DNA of 5,549 bases from Faecalibacterium sp. (GCA_020025795.1 JAHHRK010000094.1:1-5549); one strand, 5' to 3'. Counted from the first letter of the stretch, positions 1-5,469 are shown. A program made the numbers and translations. The notes: a model not told the origin generated them from the sequence alone.

Positions 1-243
1 CTCCTCACCATCCAGAAAATCCGCCCAGGAGCGAATCTGCATGATCGAAGCGATTTTACCATCGTGCGGCACCTTATACAGGCTCTGGGTTGCCAGGTCA
101 TGCGCCAGAATCTCACGGGTAGGGTATTCATCGTCCCAGCCGGAGGTAGGGGTGTTGGCAGCCACGTAGCGGCACAGTGTGTAAATTTCGTCCAAATCAG
201 TTTCCGGAGCCCGGACCAGATTGATTTCAAATAGATCCTTCAT
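1..243 (-). CDS. GNAT-family N-acetyltransferase, N-terminal part (runs off the left edge)
   Basis: The reading frame opens with ATG at 243-241 and stays open for 81 codons to the window edge, so only the N-terminus is present. The protein begins MKDLFEINLVRAPETDLDEI, which fits the first strand and helix of a GNAT fold (a beta strand, then a 'D-L-D-E-I-Y-x-L' helix). Residues 36-48 (GWDDEYPTREILA) followed by LYKV and GKIASIMQI match the usual 'W..-Y-P-t-R-e ... L-Y-v ... d-G-k-I-v' pattern of the family. GNAT enzymes move an acetyl group from acetyl-CoA to an amine; the CoA-binding Q/R-x-x-G-x-G/A loop would lie beyond the edge, so substrate and activity cannot be judged. An AGAGG-type ribosome binding site sits about 8-10 bases before the ATG. 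The start lies only about 20 bases downstream of the terminator at 263-294 and I see no promoter in between. Family call is fairly confident, specificity unknown. Confidence 0.72.
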   Translation of the reverse strand, partial: MKDLFEINLVRAPETDLDEIYTLCRYVAANTPTSGWDDEYPTREILAHDLATQSLYKVPHDGKIASIMQIRSWADFLDGEE

Positions 244-262
244 GTAAAACTTTCCTCTCAAC

Positions 263-294
263 AAAAAAGGCCCTTACCTACCGGCAAGAGCCTT
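263..294 (-). terminator. Intrinsic terminator after the flippase gene
   Basis: Read on the minus strand, AAGGCTCTTGCC pairs with GGTAAGGGCCTT to give a 12-bp stem with two G-U pairs and a GGTA tetraloop, followed by a run of six T (two of them inside the stem base). It starts 12 bases after the flippase stop codon. On the plus strand the two G-U pairs become A-C mismatches, so the hairpin is clearly better in the leftward direction, although a T-rich tail (298-307) also exists rightward. It lies immediately before the acetyltransferase ribosome binding site and so could also work as an attenuator for that gene. Confidence 0.88.
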
Positions 295-305
295 GGGTTT
301 TTCTT

Positions 306-1793
306 TTACTTTTTGGCTGCGCCTTCCAACTTTTTCACCAGCGCACGGCCCCGACGGCCAAACAGCTTGGGCAGCAGCAGACGCACCATACCCCAAACGC
401 TGTCCCACTGGTAGAAAATCATGGCAGCCGTCAACAGCGTGGTGATGATCTGCCACCCTGCAATGCCGCGCAGCATTACAAAAGCTTCCACTGTCAGCAG
501 AATCAGCGAAACCAGCATACGTCCCGGCGCAAAATTCACCTTCAGCAGGCGGCGCGTATCAATGGCGCGCAGCACAAAGACCAGGCTCAGGCTGAGCGCA
601 GAAGCCAGAGCTGCACCCACAGGACCCCACTGCTGGATAAACAGCCAGTTCAGTACAAGGTTCGCCACCGCACCGGCCAGCATGGTATAAAGTGCATTGG
701 CACTGCGGGTATACACCACATAAATACTGCTGAAGAACTGGTTAAAGCAGGTAAAGATTGCCGCCACCGTCAGGAACGGCACAAACTCCCAGGACTGGAA
801 GAAGTTTGCGCGGAACACGCGCATCAGCGGCTGGCTCAGCCAGATAATACCTGCGGCACAACAGAATAAAATGCCGGAGTAAAGCCGGAAAATCTTAGAG
901 AAGAACGCCTCGCGGCCTTCTTCCTCGGTAACGGCAGAAATCTGCCATGCTTCATAGAAAATGATACCCAGCGTGTTCAGAATGGTGGGCATCCAGTAGC
1001 CACTGGACAACAGGCCCGCCCATTCGTCGCCTGTCATGCCCTGATAGCCGTTGCACATGCCCTTGACAAAGAACAGATCCGAAGCGTTGATGATCCAGAA
1101 GCTGATCTGTGCCGGAATCATGGGCAGCGCATAGCACAGCATCTTTTTCCACAGCTTGAAGTTGAGGTGGGAGAAATCTAGATAGCGGTACAGCTTTGCG
1201 CAGAAGAACAGGAATACGGCCGAGCAGAAATCGCCCAAAATGATGGCCAGCAGATAACCTGCCGCACCCATATCCAATCCCAGCAAAAACAGGGTGTAAA
1301 AGCCCATCGTCAGGAAAGTACACAAAACGCCGTCCACTGCCACAAGGCGGTTCAGCTGGCGGCTACGCACAAACTGGGTACACAGCGTGCGCAGGCAGCT
1401 GGTCAAAACATAAATGTAAATATAAACGCCGTAATCCGCAATGGTGGGCAGCATGGTAACAACCGGCCACAAAAGCAGCAGCACGCCATAGCCTGCCAGA
1501 ATGGAAAGCAGGCTGTTGGTGAACACCTGTTTTTTGTCGTTGTTGTGGTCCAGACCAAAGCGGATGACCGCATTGGAAATGCCCAGCGACACCACAGGAA
1601 TCAGCAGATTGGCACACTGGCTGGCCAGATTGCTGACACCCATAATGCTGGTTTCTTTCATCACATGGCTCAGGAACGGTTTGACCAGAAAGCTGAGCAG
1701 CTTGGAAGAAAAGCTGGAAATGGCAAAAATCAGCGTATTGCCTGCCAGCTTAGAGTATTTATCGCCCTTGGGCGCAGAGTTTGTTTGGGACAT
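306..1793 (-). CDS. Wzx/SpoVB-like polysaccharide flippase (MATE/MOP superfamily membrane protein)
   Basis: This 495-residue protein is almost entirely hydrophobic, with about 12-14 predicted membrane segments (for example near 18-40, 57-77, 92-112, 122-140, 155-198, 218-240, 303-320, 336-386, 388-410, 425-464). The N-terminus (KLAGNTLIFAISSFSSKLLS, then a conserved 'S-L-G-I-S-N-A-V-I-R-F' around 69-79 and 'K-K-Q-V-F-T-N-S-L' at 87-95) is typical of the polysaccharide biosynthesis protein family, as is the late GPVGAALAS motif at 390-398. Family members flip lipid-linked sugars such as O-unit, teichoic or peptidoglycan precursors across the cytoplasmic membrane; the substrate here cannot be read from sequence. 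The C-terminal tail is basic and cytoplasmic-looking. Start is ATG at 1793 with a GAGAGA-type ribosome binding site about 10 bases upstream. It follows the metallopeptidase gene after 59 bases and ends 12 bases before a strong terminator. No glycosyltransferase genes are in view, so it is not in an obvious capsule cluster. Confidence 0.9.
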   Translation of the reverse strand: MSQTNSAPKGDKYSKLAGNTLIFAISSFSSKLLSFLVKPFLSHVMKETSIMGVSNLASQCANLLIPVVSLGISNAVIRFGLDHNNDKKQVFTNSLLSILAGYGVLLLLWPVVTMLPTIADYGVYIYIYVLTSCLRTLCTQFVRSRQLNRLVAVDGVLCTFLTMGFYTLFLLGLDMGAAGYLLAIILGDFCSAVFLFFCAKLYRYLDFSHLNFKLWKKMLCYALPMIPAQISFWIINASDLFFVKGMCNGYQGMTGDEWAGLLSSGYWMPTILNTLGIIFYEAWQISAVTEEEGREAFFSKIFRLYSGILFCCAAGIIWLSQPLMRVFRANFFQSWEFVPFLTVAAIFTCFNQFFSSIYVVYTRSANALYTMLAGAVANLVLNWLFIQQWGPVGAALASALSLSLVFVLRAIDTRRLLKVNFAPGRMLVSLILLTVEAFVMLRGIAGWQIITTLLTAAMIFYQWDSVWGMVRLLLPKLFGRRGRALVKKLEGAAKK

Positions 1794-1817
1794 AAATAAA
1801 AGTTCTCTCTTTCGATG

Positions 1818-1849
1818 CAGAATACCCTGAAATGGGAGTTTCTATTCTG
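1818..1849 (-). promoter_or_regulatory. Bulged hairpin in the leader of the flippase gene
   Basis: CAGAATA (1818-1824) and TATTCTG (1843-1849) are perfect inverted repeats, and CCC/GGG (1825-1827 with 1834-1836) extends the stem to 10 bp with a 6-base bulge on one side and a 6-base loop. No T-run follows on the minus strand, so it is not a standard terminator. It sits between the metallopeptidase stop and the flippase ribosome binding site and could act in RNA processing or translation. I see no convincing -35/-10 pair for the flippase here. The role is inference. Confidence 0.4.
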
Positions 1850-1852
1850 ATT

Positions 1853-2407
1853 TCATGGATCACGCAGCAGTGCACGCCGCGCCTTCCAATCCGGCAGGAT
1901 GCGCGCCACCTGCGCCCAGAATTCCGGGCTGTGATTTGGCACTAAAAAGTGGCAGTACTCATGTACTACCACATAAATTTGCGCGGCAGGCGGCATCTGG
2001 TACAGCCGCAGCGCAAAGGTCAGCTGCTTTTTGGACAAATGGCACACGCCCCACCGGCTTGTCATATCGCGCACCTTGATGACAGGCTTTTCGCCGCCCA
2101 GCACTTTTTCAAATGCCGGGAACACCTGGTCGCTCATAGCGGTAAAGGCCGCCAGCGCCTGTTCCGGGTCCGGCAGCGGCTGTGCTTCGCGCGCAGCACG
2201 GGCAGCGGCATTTTTGCGTGCTTTTTCCAGCCAGAGGGCATGGTCATCCACAAATCGATCCGCTGTCGCCGCCGACGCACGGGGCGGTGCGCTCACCTGA
2301 GGCATACCAGTTTTATCCAAACGCAGATTATAATTTTTGACTTTCTTGCGGGTCAGCTGGTAAGCAATGCCTCCCGGCGTCACACGTGTTTCGGTATTCG
2401 GGGTCAT
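1853..2407 (-). CDS. YgjP/DUF45-family zinc metallopeptidase-like protein
   Basis: This 184-residue soluble protein carries the hallmarks of the YgjP-like (DUF45, SprT/M48-related) family. There is an N-terminal beta region with 'K-x-V-K-N-Y-N-L-R-L ... G-M-P-Q-V-S-A-P' (21-41), a helical middle ending in FVDDHALWLEKAR (52-64), the SRWG-x-C motif at 117-122, and the zinc motif HEYCH at 149-153 with a third histidine in NHS at 159, followed by FW and LPDWKARRALL. Predicted zinc ligands are H149, H153 and H159, with E150 as catalytic base; all are intact. Length is slightly below the usual 220-240 residues. No signal peptide is visible, so it is likely cytoplasmic. The true substrate of this family is not settled. 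The ATG overlaps the lipoprotein stop as ATGA and has no good ribosome binding site of its own, which implies translational coupling. Stop TGA at 1855-1853. Confidence 0.9.
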   Translation of the reverse strand: MTPNTETRVTPGGIAYQLTRKKVKNYNLRLDKTGMPQVSAPPRASAATADRFVDDHALWLEKARKNAAARAAREAQPLPDPEQALAAFTAMSDQVFPAFEKVLGGEKPVIKVRDMTSRWGVCHLSKKQLTFALRLYQMPPAAQIYVVVHEYCHFLVPNHSPEFWAQVARILPDWKARRALLRDP

Positions 2408-2919
2408 GCAGCCGCGCCATCCACGCGCATCTGACCGTAGATATAATAGCCATATGCGTCATAAGACAAAACGATGCGGTACTGGGCCGCCGGGTCCAGA
2501 TCACTGATGGTATAGGTGTGCATATCGCCGTTGGTGTAGTAGTAGATGGTGCTGTCGTCCACGTACTCCGTGCCGCCGTCTACCTTTTTCCACAGATTGA
2601 TTTTGAAGCTCTTCATACCGGTTGCTTCGCCGGTTGCTGTTGCGCTGATGGTCAGCGAACCGCCGGGCACGGTAAAGTAATCGGTTTCACGCTTGTTAAT
2701 ACCGTTGAACACGATGCACATACCGGTATCCGTCATCTGCGTGGCAAAGCCTGCGTTGGCATCCATGCTTTCCGGCAGGGTAATCACTTCTTCACTGGCT
2801 TCGGCACGGGTCAGCGGGTCACGCTTTTCCTCCGCTTCTTTTTCCATACAGCCAGTTAAAACCAGTGCTGCCAGCACAGCAGCCGTGGCCAAAGCCAGCA
2901 GTTTTACAGCCTTTTTCAT
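2404..2919 (-). CDS. Small beta-rich lipoprotein of unknown function
   Basis: The 171-residue product starts with a lysine-containing n-region and a hydrophobic stretch ending in the lipobox LTGC, placing the lipidated cysteine at residue 24. It is therefore predicted to be processed by signal peptidase II and anchored on the outer face of the membrane. A charged linker (25-48, rich in E and K) leads to a domain of alternating strands from about 60 to 168. The stretch 'Y-T-I-S-D-L-D-P-A-A-Q-Y-R-I-V-L-S-Y' at 136-153 resembles a fibronectin-III or jelly-roll edge, and aromatic clusters (YYYT at 126-129, YGYYIYG at 156-162) could bind sugar or protein. I do not recognise the family and no catalytic residues stand out. 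Start is fixed by AAAGGAG five bases before ATG 2919. It follows the glycosyl hydrolase-like gene after 63 bases and overlaps the metallopeptidase gene by 4 bases, so all three are probably one transcript. Confidence 0.85.
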   Translation of the reverse strand: MKKAVKLLALATAAVLAALVLTGCMEKEAEEKRDPLTRAEASEEVITLPESMDANAGFATQMTDTGMCIVFNGINKRETDYFTVPGGSLTISATATGEATGMKSFKINLWKKVDGGTEYVDDSTIYYYTNGDMHTYTISDLDPAAQYRIVLSYDAYGYYIYGQMRVDGAAA

Positions 2920-2931
2920 ACGTTCTCCTTT

Positions 2932-2951
2932 CGCCCGGTCTGCGCCGGGTG
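2932..2951 (-). promoter_or_regulatory. GC-rich hairpin directly in front of the lipoprotein ribosome binding site
   Basis: A 7-bp stem (CCCGG 2934-2938 with CCGGG 2945-2949, extended by one G-U-type and one C-G pair to 2932/2951) with a 6-base loop ends one base before the AAAGGAG ribosome binding site (2931-2925). No T-run follows, so it does not look like a terminator. It may mark a processing or stability point between the first two operon genes and the lipoprotein. Function is inference. Confidence 0.4.
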
Positions 2952-2982
2952 TAAATCAGAATAATTTATCGCGCCGGAGCAA

Positions 2983-4269
2983 TCAGCCCTGCTGCGCGTC
3001 GATTGCGCGGTTTTGCTCGGCCAGTGCGGCACATTCCGCATCTGCAAGCTCCGGATAAGCCGAAGCCGCCACAAATTCATAGCGGAACAGGCCATAGCCA
3101 TCCGCGCCGTTTGCGGTCAGATCCTCGACCATATCTGCCAGCTGATGGCCGGACTTCCACTGGGTTTCGCTGTCCGGATTGGCGCCGCCGTCGCCTTTGC
3201 CAATGCGGTATGCGCCCAGACCAAAATACAGATCGCAGTTTTCGTGGCGAGGCATGGCCAGCCATTCGGCGGTAATGTTTTCGTAAGCAAAGCGTTTGCT
3301 GCCGCCTTTCAGCTGGTAGCCGTAGCCCCAGTAAACCTGCGGACAGATATAATCCACCAATGGGCCTTCCGCGCCGTTGATCCAGGCATCTACATCGCTG
3401 TATTGCTGCTGGTAGTTGTTATCCGGATTGCCCTGCGGGCTGATGCCAAAGCGCAGCGTCGGATCTTTTGCTTTGACTGCGTCCCGTGTTTTGCGCACCA
3501 GTGCCGTCACATTTTGGCGTCTCCATTCATCTAGCGAAGCTACACCGCTGCAGGTGGCGTACTGAGCTTCGTCAATCCACGGCTCAGTAGTGGGATAGAA
3601 ATAATCGTCAAAATGGATGCCGTCCACTGCGTAATGCTCCAGAATTTCGGTCACGCCCTGTACCACGTAATCTGCCGCAGCAGGCTCCGCCGGGTTCAGA
3701 TAAACGCCGCCATCCACGGTGACACACCACTGGGGATGGGTGTTGGCCAAATCGTTCTCGGCAAATTCTGGCGGCACACTACTGTTCAGCCGCAGCCGAT
3801 AGGGATTGACCCAGGCTTCCAGGCTGATGCCGCTGGCGTGGCACAGCCGCACCATGCAGTCCAGCGGATCGAAACCGGGGTCTTTGTCGCGAGTACCGGT
3901 GCAGAGGTGGCTCCAAGGGAAAAGCTCGCTCTTATACAGTGCATCGCCAAAGGGGCGTACCTGAGCAATCAGCGTATTCAAACCCAGTGACTGGCACTTT
4001 TCCAGCACGGCTTCAAAGGATGCTTCAAACGCAGACTGACTGGAAAAATCCACCAGATGCCAGTCCAGATAGCTGAGCCACATCGCGCGATACTGCTGAG
4101 CCGGGACCTTTTGTGCGGTCGGCTGCTGGGTTTCGCCCGGCAGCTCGGTTGCTTGCACATCTGCCGGTGTATTCGGCTGGCCGCAGGCCGACAACAGCCC
4201 TGCCATTGCAGCCGCACCCATACCGCACAATACACGGCGGCGAGAAATGGTTTTCTCGAATGTTGCCAT
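2983..4269 (-). CDS. Family 10 glycosyl hydrolase-like (GHL10/DUF187) lipoprotein with Tat-like signal
   Basis: With the start at 4269 the protein has 428 residues. Its N-terminus has S9-R10-R11-R12-V13-L14, close to the twin-arginine consensus, then a hydrophobic stretch and lipobox LSAC with the lipid-bearing cysteine at 29. After a T/Q/P-rich linker (30-56) the GHL10 domain begins at QYRAMWLSYLDW (59-70). Further family motifs are LIAQVRPFGDALYKS (100-114), SLEAWVNPYR (149-158), VYLNPAEP (189-196), VDGIHFDDYFYP (215-226, the family signature with acidic D221/D222), FGISPQGN (274-281) and YICPQVYWG (307-315), all consistent with a TIM barrel. E. coli DigH (YddW) of this family cleaves denuded peptidoglycan glycan strands at the septum, so a cell-wall role is plausible. 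The frame is open upstream to 4362 but that part overlaps the preceding gene; AAGGAG seven bases before ATG 4269 fixes the start. It lies 4 bases after the upstream stop. Confidence 0.92.
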   Translation of the reverse strand: MATFEKTISRRRVLCGMGAAAMAGLLSACGQPNTPADVQATELPGETQQPTAQKVPAQQYRAMWLSYLDWHLVDFSSQSAFEASFEAVLEKCQSLGLNTLIAQVRPFGDALYKSELFPWSHLCTGTRDKDPGFDPLDCMVRLCHASGISLEAWVNPYRLRLNSSVPPEFAENDLANTHPQWCVTVDGGVYLNPAEPAAADYVVQGVTEILEHYAVDGIHFDDYFYPTTEPWIDEAQYATCSGVASLDEWRRQNVTALVRKTRDAVKAKDPTLRFGISPQGNPDNNYQQQYSDVDAWINGAEGPLVDYICPQVYWGYGYQLKGGSKRFAYENITAEWLAMPRHENCDLYFGLGAYRIGKGDGGANPDSETQWKSGHQLADMVEDLTANGADGYGLFRYEFVAASAYPELADAECAALAEQNRAIDAQQG

Positions 4270-4273
4270 ACGA

Positions 4274-4783
4274 TTACTCCTTGCTTGCCTTATACAGCGT
4301 AATGCCCAGCCAGCCGCGGGTGACACATACCAGCACCCACAAAATACCAGCTGCCCAGCCAATGCCTGTCTGGGACTGTGCCAGCGTCAGGCCCATCTGA
4401 ATCACTTCGGAGAAAATCAAAAGTTTCAGCGGTCCATCGACCTTCATGCCGCGCTTGGATTCCACCCAGGCCAGCACGGGCCAGCACAGCGTCATGCGCG
4501 CCGCCATCTTGGCACCGAACAGCACATAGCTGGCCAGCAGAAGGAAGAATGCGATCATGTACTTGCCGCTGAACGGATTTGCCGTCTTGCCGGGCAGGCC
4601 ATCGGGGCCGGGCTCTTTTTGCGCTGCCAGGAACAAAATAGCCATACCTGCCGCAGCAAAAGCCAGCTGCGCAAGCAGGCCCAGGCTCTCGCCGAACAGC
4701 AGCGCAAGCGCATCTGCCAGGCTGAGCGCTGCGGACAAAATCAGCATAAAATACCAGGTTTTACGGGTAAAACGAAATTTCAT
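4274..4783 (-). CDS. Small polytopic membrane protein of unknown function
   Basis: The 169-residue product is a hydrophobic protein with about five or six membrane segments (roughly 9-30, 34-54, 74-91, perhaps 92-106, 118-136, 140-161), a basic N-terminus (KFRFTRK) and a hydrophilic loop rich in G, P and K at 55-73. I recognise no family motif. In-frame ATG codons exist at 4822, 4801, 4789 and 4783. I choose 4783 because GGAGG (4795-4791) lies seven bases before it, but only one base before 4789, and the 4822 start would fall about 15 bases into the predicted transcript without any ribosome binding site. It is the first gene of the leftward operon and its stop codon lies between the ribosome binding site and ATG of the glycosyl hydrolase-like gene, suggesting coupled translation and a linked envelope role. 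Confidence 0.82.
   Translation of the reverse strand: MKFRFTRKTWYFMLILSAALSLADALALLFGESLGLLAQLAFAAAGMAILFLAAQKEPGPDGLPGKTANPFSGKYMIAFFLLLASYVLFGAKMAARMTLCWPVLAWVESKRGMKVDGPLKLLIFSEVIQMGLTLAQSQTGIGWAAGILWVLVCVTRGWLGITLYKASKE
4277..4282 (-). promoter_or_regulatory. Ribosome binding site that fixes the GHL10 lipoprotein start
   Basis: AAGGAG on the minus strand, seven bases before ATG 4269. It sits on the last sense codons of the upstream membrane protein gene, directly before that gene's TAA stop. This supports the 428-residue form over a start at 4362. Confidence 0.85.
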
Positions 4784-4790
4784 ATTCATG

Positions 4791-4795
4791 CCTCC
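4791..4795 (-). promoter_or_regulatory. Ribosome binding site that fixes the membrane protein start
   Basis: GGAGG on the minus strand, seven bases before ATG 4783 and only one base before ATG 4789. The spacing favours 4783 as the initiation codon. Confidence 0.78.
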
Positions 4796-4809
4796 GGGCA
4801 TAAGTTTCC

Positions 4810-4825
4810 AGTGTGATATCATACT
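4810..4825. promoter_or_regulatory. Operator-like dyad in the leader of the leftward operon
   Basis: AGTGTGATATCATACT is a 16-bp inverted repeat centred on GATATC with 14 of 16 positions symmetric. It has no loop, so it suits a dimeric DNA-binding protein better than an RNA hairpin. It falls at about +13 to +28 relative to the predicted leftward start site, a position where a repressor could block transcription. No regulator gene is in the window, so this is inference from symmetry and position. Confidence 0.4.
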
Positions 4826-4843
4826 AAATCATAATTCAGGTAC

Positions 4844-4852
4844 AGTATAGCA
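4844..4852 (-). promoter_or_regulatory. Extended -10 promoter of the leftward operon
   Basis: On the minus strand TGC-TATACT (4852-4844) matches the extended -10 element TG-N-TATAAT with one change. No recognisable -35 hexamer occurs at 16-18 bases upstream, as is usual when the extended element is strong. The expected start site is near 4837, giving a leader of about 54 bases to ATG 4783. Confidence 0.65.
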
Positions 4853-4919
4853 CAAAACGATGGATTTTTCTGCTGTCCTTTGCAATTTCACGGATTTGTA
4901 GCATTTCTGCGCCGGGATA

Positions 4920-4928
4920 TGGTACAAT
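4920..4928 (+). promoter_or_regulatory. Extended -10 promoter of the 139-residue protein gene
   Basis: TGG-TACAAT (4920-4928) fits TG-N-TATAAT with one change. A TTGTAG at 4896-4901 is 21 bases away, too far for a normal -35, so the extended -10 probably carries the promoter. The expected start site is near 4935, leaving a leader of about 37 bases before ATG 4972. Confidence 0.6.
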
Positions 4929-4958
4929 ACTTTATATTCCATTTTATCAATGAAAAGT

Positions 4959-4963
4959 GAGGT
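4959..4963 (+). promoter_or_regulatory. Ribosome binding site that fixes the 4972 start
   Basis: GAGGT lies eight bases before ATG 4972. The alternative in-frame GTG at 4957 overlaps this site and has no ribosome binding site of its own, so 4972 is preferred. Confidence 0.65.
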
Positions 4964-4971
4964 CTTTCGGT

Positions 4972-5391
4972 ATGGACGCTGCTATCTCTTCTGTACTGCT
5001 TTTATGTGCAATCGCACTGGTCTTTCTGGTTCTGCGCCGACAGGACAGCCGTCAGCGCAACGAGTACAGCCCCAGTGGCATGAGCGAATTTCGTACCGAT
5101 TTGGCACTGGACGAATGCATGGACCGGCTCAACTGCCCGGAAGAAACCGACGAATTTGTTTATACCATCCGCCGGGAAACCGACGGCGGCTGGACACTGC
5201 ATTTGACCATGCACCAGCCCACCCAGCAGCCGCTGGACACTCTTTACACCTTGCGGCTGGACCCCGGCAAACAGACCGTTGCCACGCTGATTTTCCGCCG
5301 GGAAGCCTTTGGCTACAAAGAGCCTGTATTCCAGCCGGAGCTGCTGGACCGCTTCATGGCGCAAAAGCTGAACGCGGTGCGCACAAAATAA
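4972..5391 (+). CDS. Membrane-anchored protein of unknown function (139 residues)
   Basis: The product has one N-terminal membrane segment (about residues 4-21, ISSVLLLCAIALVFLVL) followed by a basic stop-transfer patch (RRQDSRQR, 22-29), so the N-terminus is probably outside and the C-terminal domain cytoplasmic. The soluble part (about 37-139) begins 'F-R-T-D-L-A-L-D-E-C-M-D-R-L' and then alternates strands: FVYTIRRE (62-69), WTLHLTMHQP (74-83), LYTLRLDP (91-98), TVATLIFRRE (102-111), ending in a helix (ELLDRFMAQKL). That is a compact alpha/beta shape with an initial helix, a sheet and a final helix. I recognise no family and see no catalytic signature. Start at 4972 is chosen for the GAGGT site; a GTG start at 4957 would add five residues. 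It is transcribed divergently from the envelope operon, and a tRNA promoter begins three bases after its stop. Confidence 0.82.
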   Translation: MDAAISSVLLLCAIALVFLVLRRQDSRQRNEYSPSGMSEFRTDLALDECMDRLNCPEETDEFVYTIRRETDGGWTLHLTMHQPTQQPLDTLYTLRLDPGKQTVATLIFRREAFGYKEPVFQPELLDRFMAQKLNAVRTK

Positions 5392-5393
5392 GA

Positions 5394-5422
5394 TTGTAAA
5401 GCAACTTGTTTTCTGTTATACT
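5394..5422 (+). promoter_or_regulatory. Sigma-A promoter upstream of the tRNA
   Basis: TTGTAA (5394-5399) and TATACT (5417-5422) are separated by exactly 17 bases, and TG at 5414-5415 makes the -10 an extended one. This is the best promoter in the window. The predicted start site is near 5429, about 42 bases before the mature tRNA 5' end. It begins three bases after the stop codon of the preceding gene. Confidence 0.82.
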
Positions 5423-5432
5423 CTAGTGTAGT

Positions 5433-5469
5433 GCTGCTGCACGCAAAGTATGCCTGCAGCGCCTTTTTT
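5433..5469 (+). terminator. Intrinsic-terminator-like hairpin between the tRNA promoter and the tRNA
   Basis: GC-GCTGCA (5433-5441, one bulged T at 5435) pairs with TGCAGC-GC (5455-5462); across one C-C mismatch an inner GCA/TGC pair set (5443-5445 with 5451-5453) closes a 5-base loop. One base later comes a run of six T (5464-5469). It has the form of an intrinsic terminator in the rightward direction and would end the 139-residue protein transcript. It also lies within the short leader of the predicted tRNA transcript, ending one base before the mature tRNA. Confidence 0.7.

Noticed and set aside
2386..2859. Plus-strand frame of 157 codons antisense to the lipoprotein gene
   Set aside because: Composition is that of an antisense shadow, and the opposite strand encodes a protein with a perfect lipobox and ribosome binding site.
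2958..2963. TATTCT-like -10 on the minus strand before the lipoprotein gene
   Set aside because: No -35 at acceptable spacing and no extended -10 TG, so a separate promoter is not supported.
4270..4362. N-terminal extension of the GHL10 lipoprotein to an ATG at 4362
   Set aside because: It overlaps the upstream membrane protein gene in another frame, would bury the signal peptide 31 residues inside, and the good ribosome binding site is at 4277-4282.
4247..4816. Plus-strand frame of 189 codons antisense to the membrane protein gene
   Set aside because: Low-complexity Q/H/R-rich composition, no ribosome binding site or promoter, and fully opposite a well-supported gene.
4950..5399. Plus-strand frame of 149 codons overlapping the 139-residue gene
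   Set aside because: Its product is rich in R, P, G and H with no membrane segment and looks like an out-of-frame shadow; the 4972 frame has a ribosome binding site, a clean membrane anchor and regular strands.
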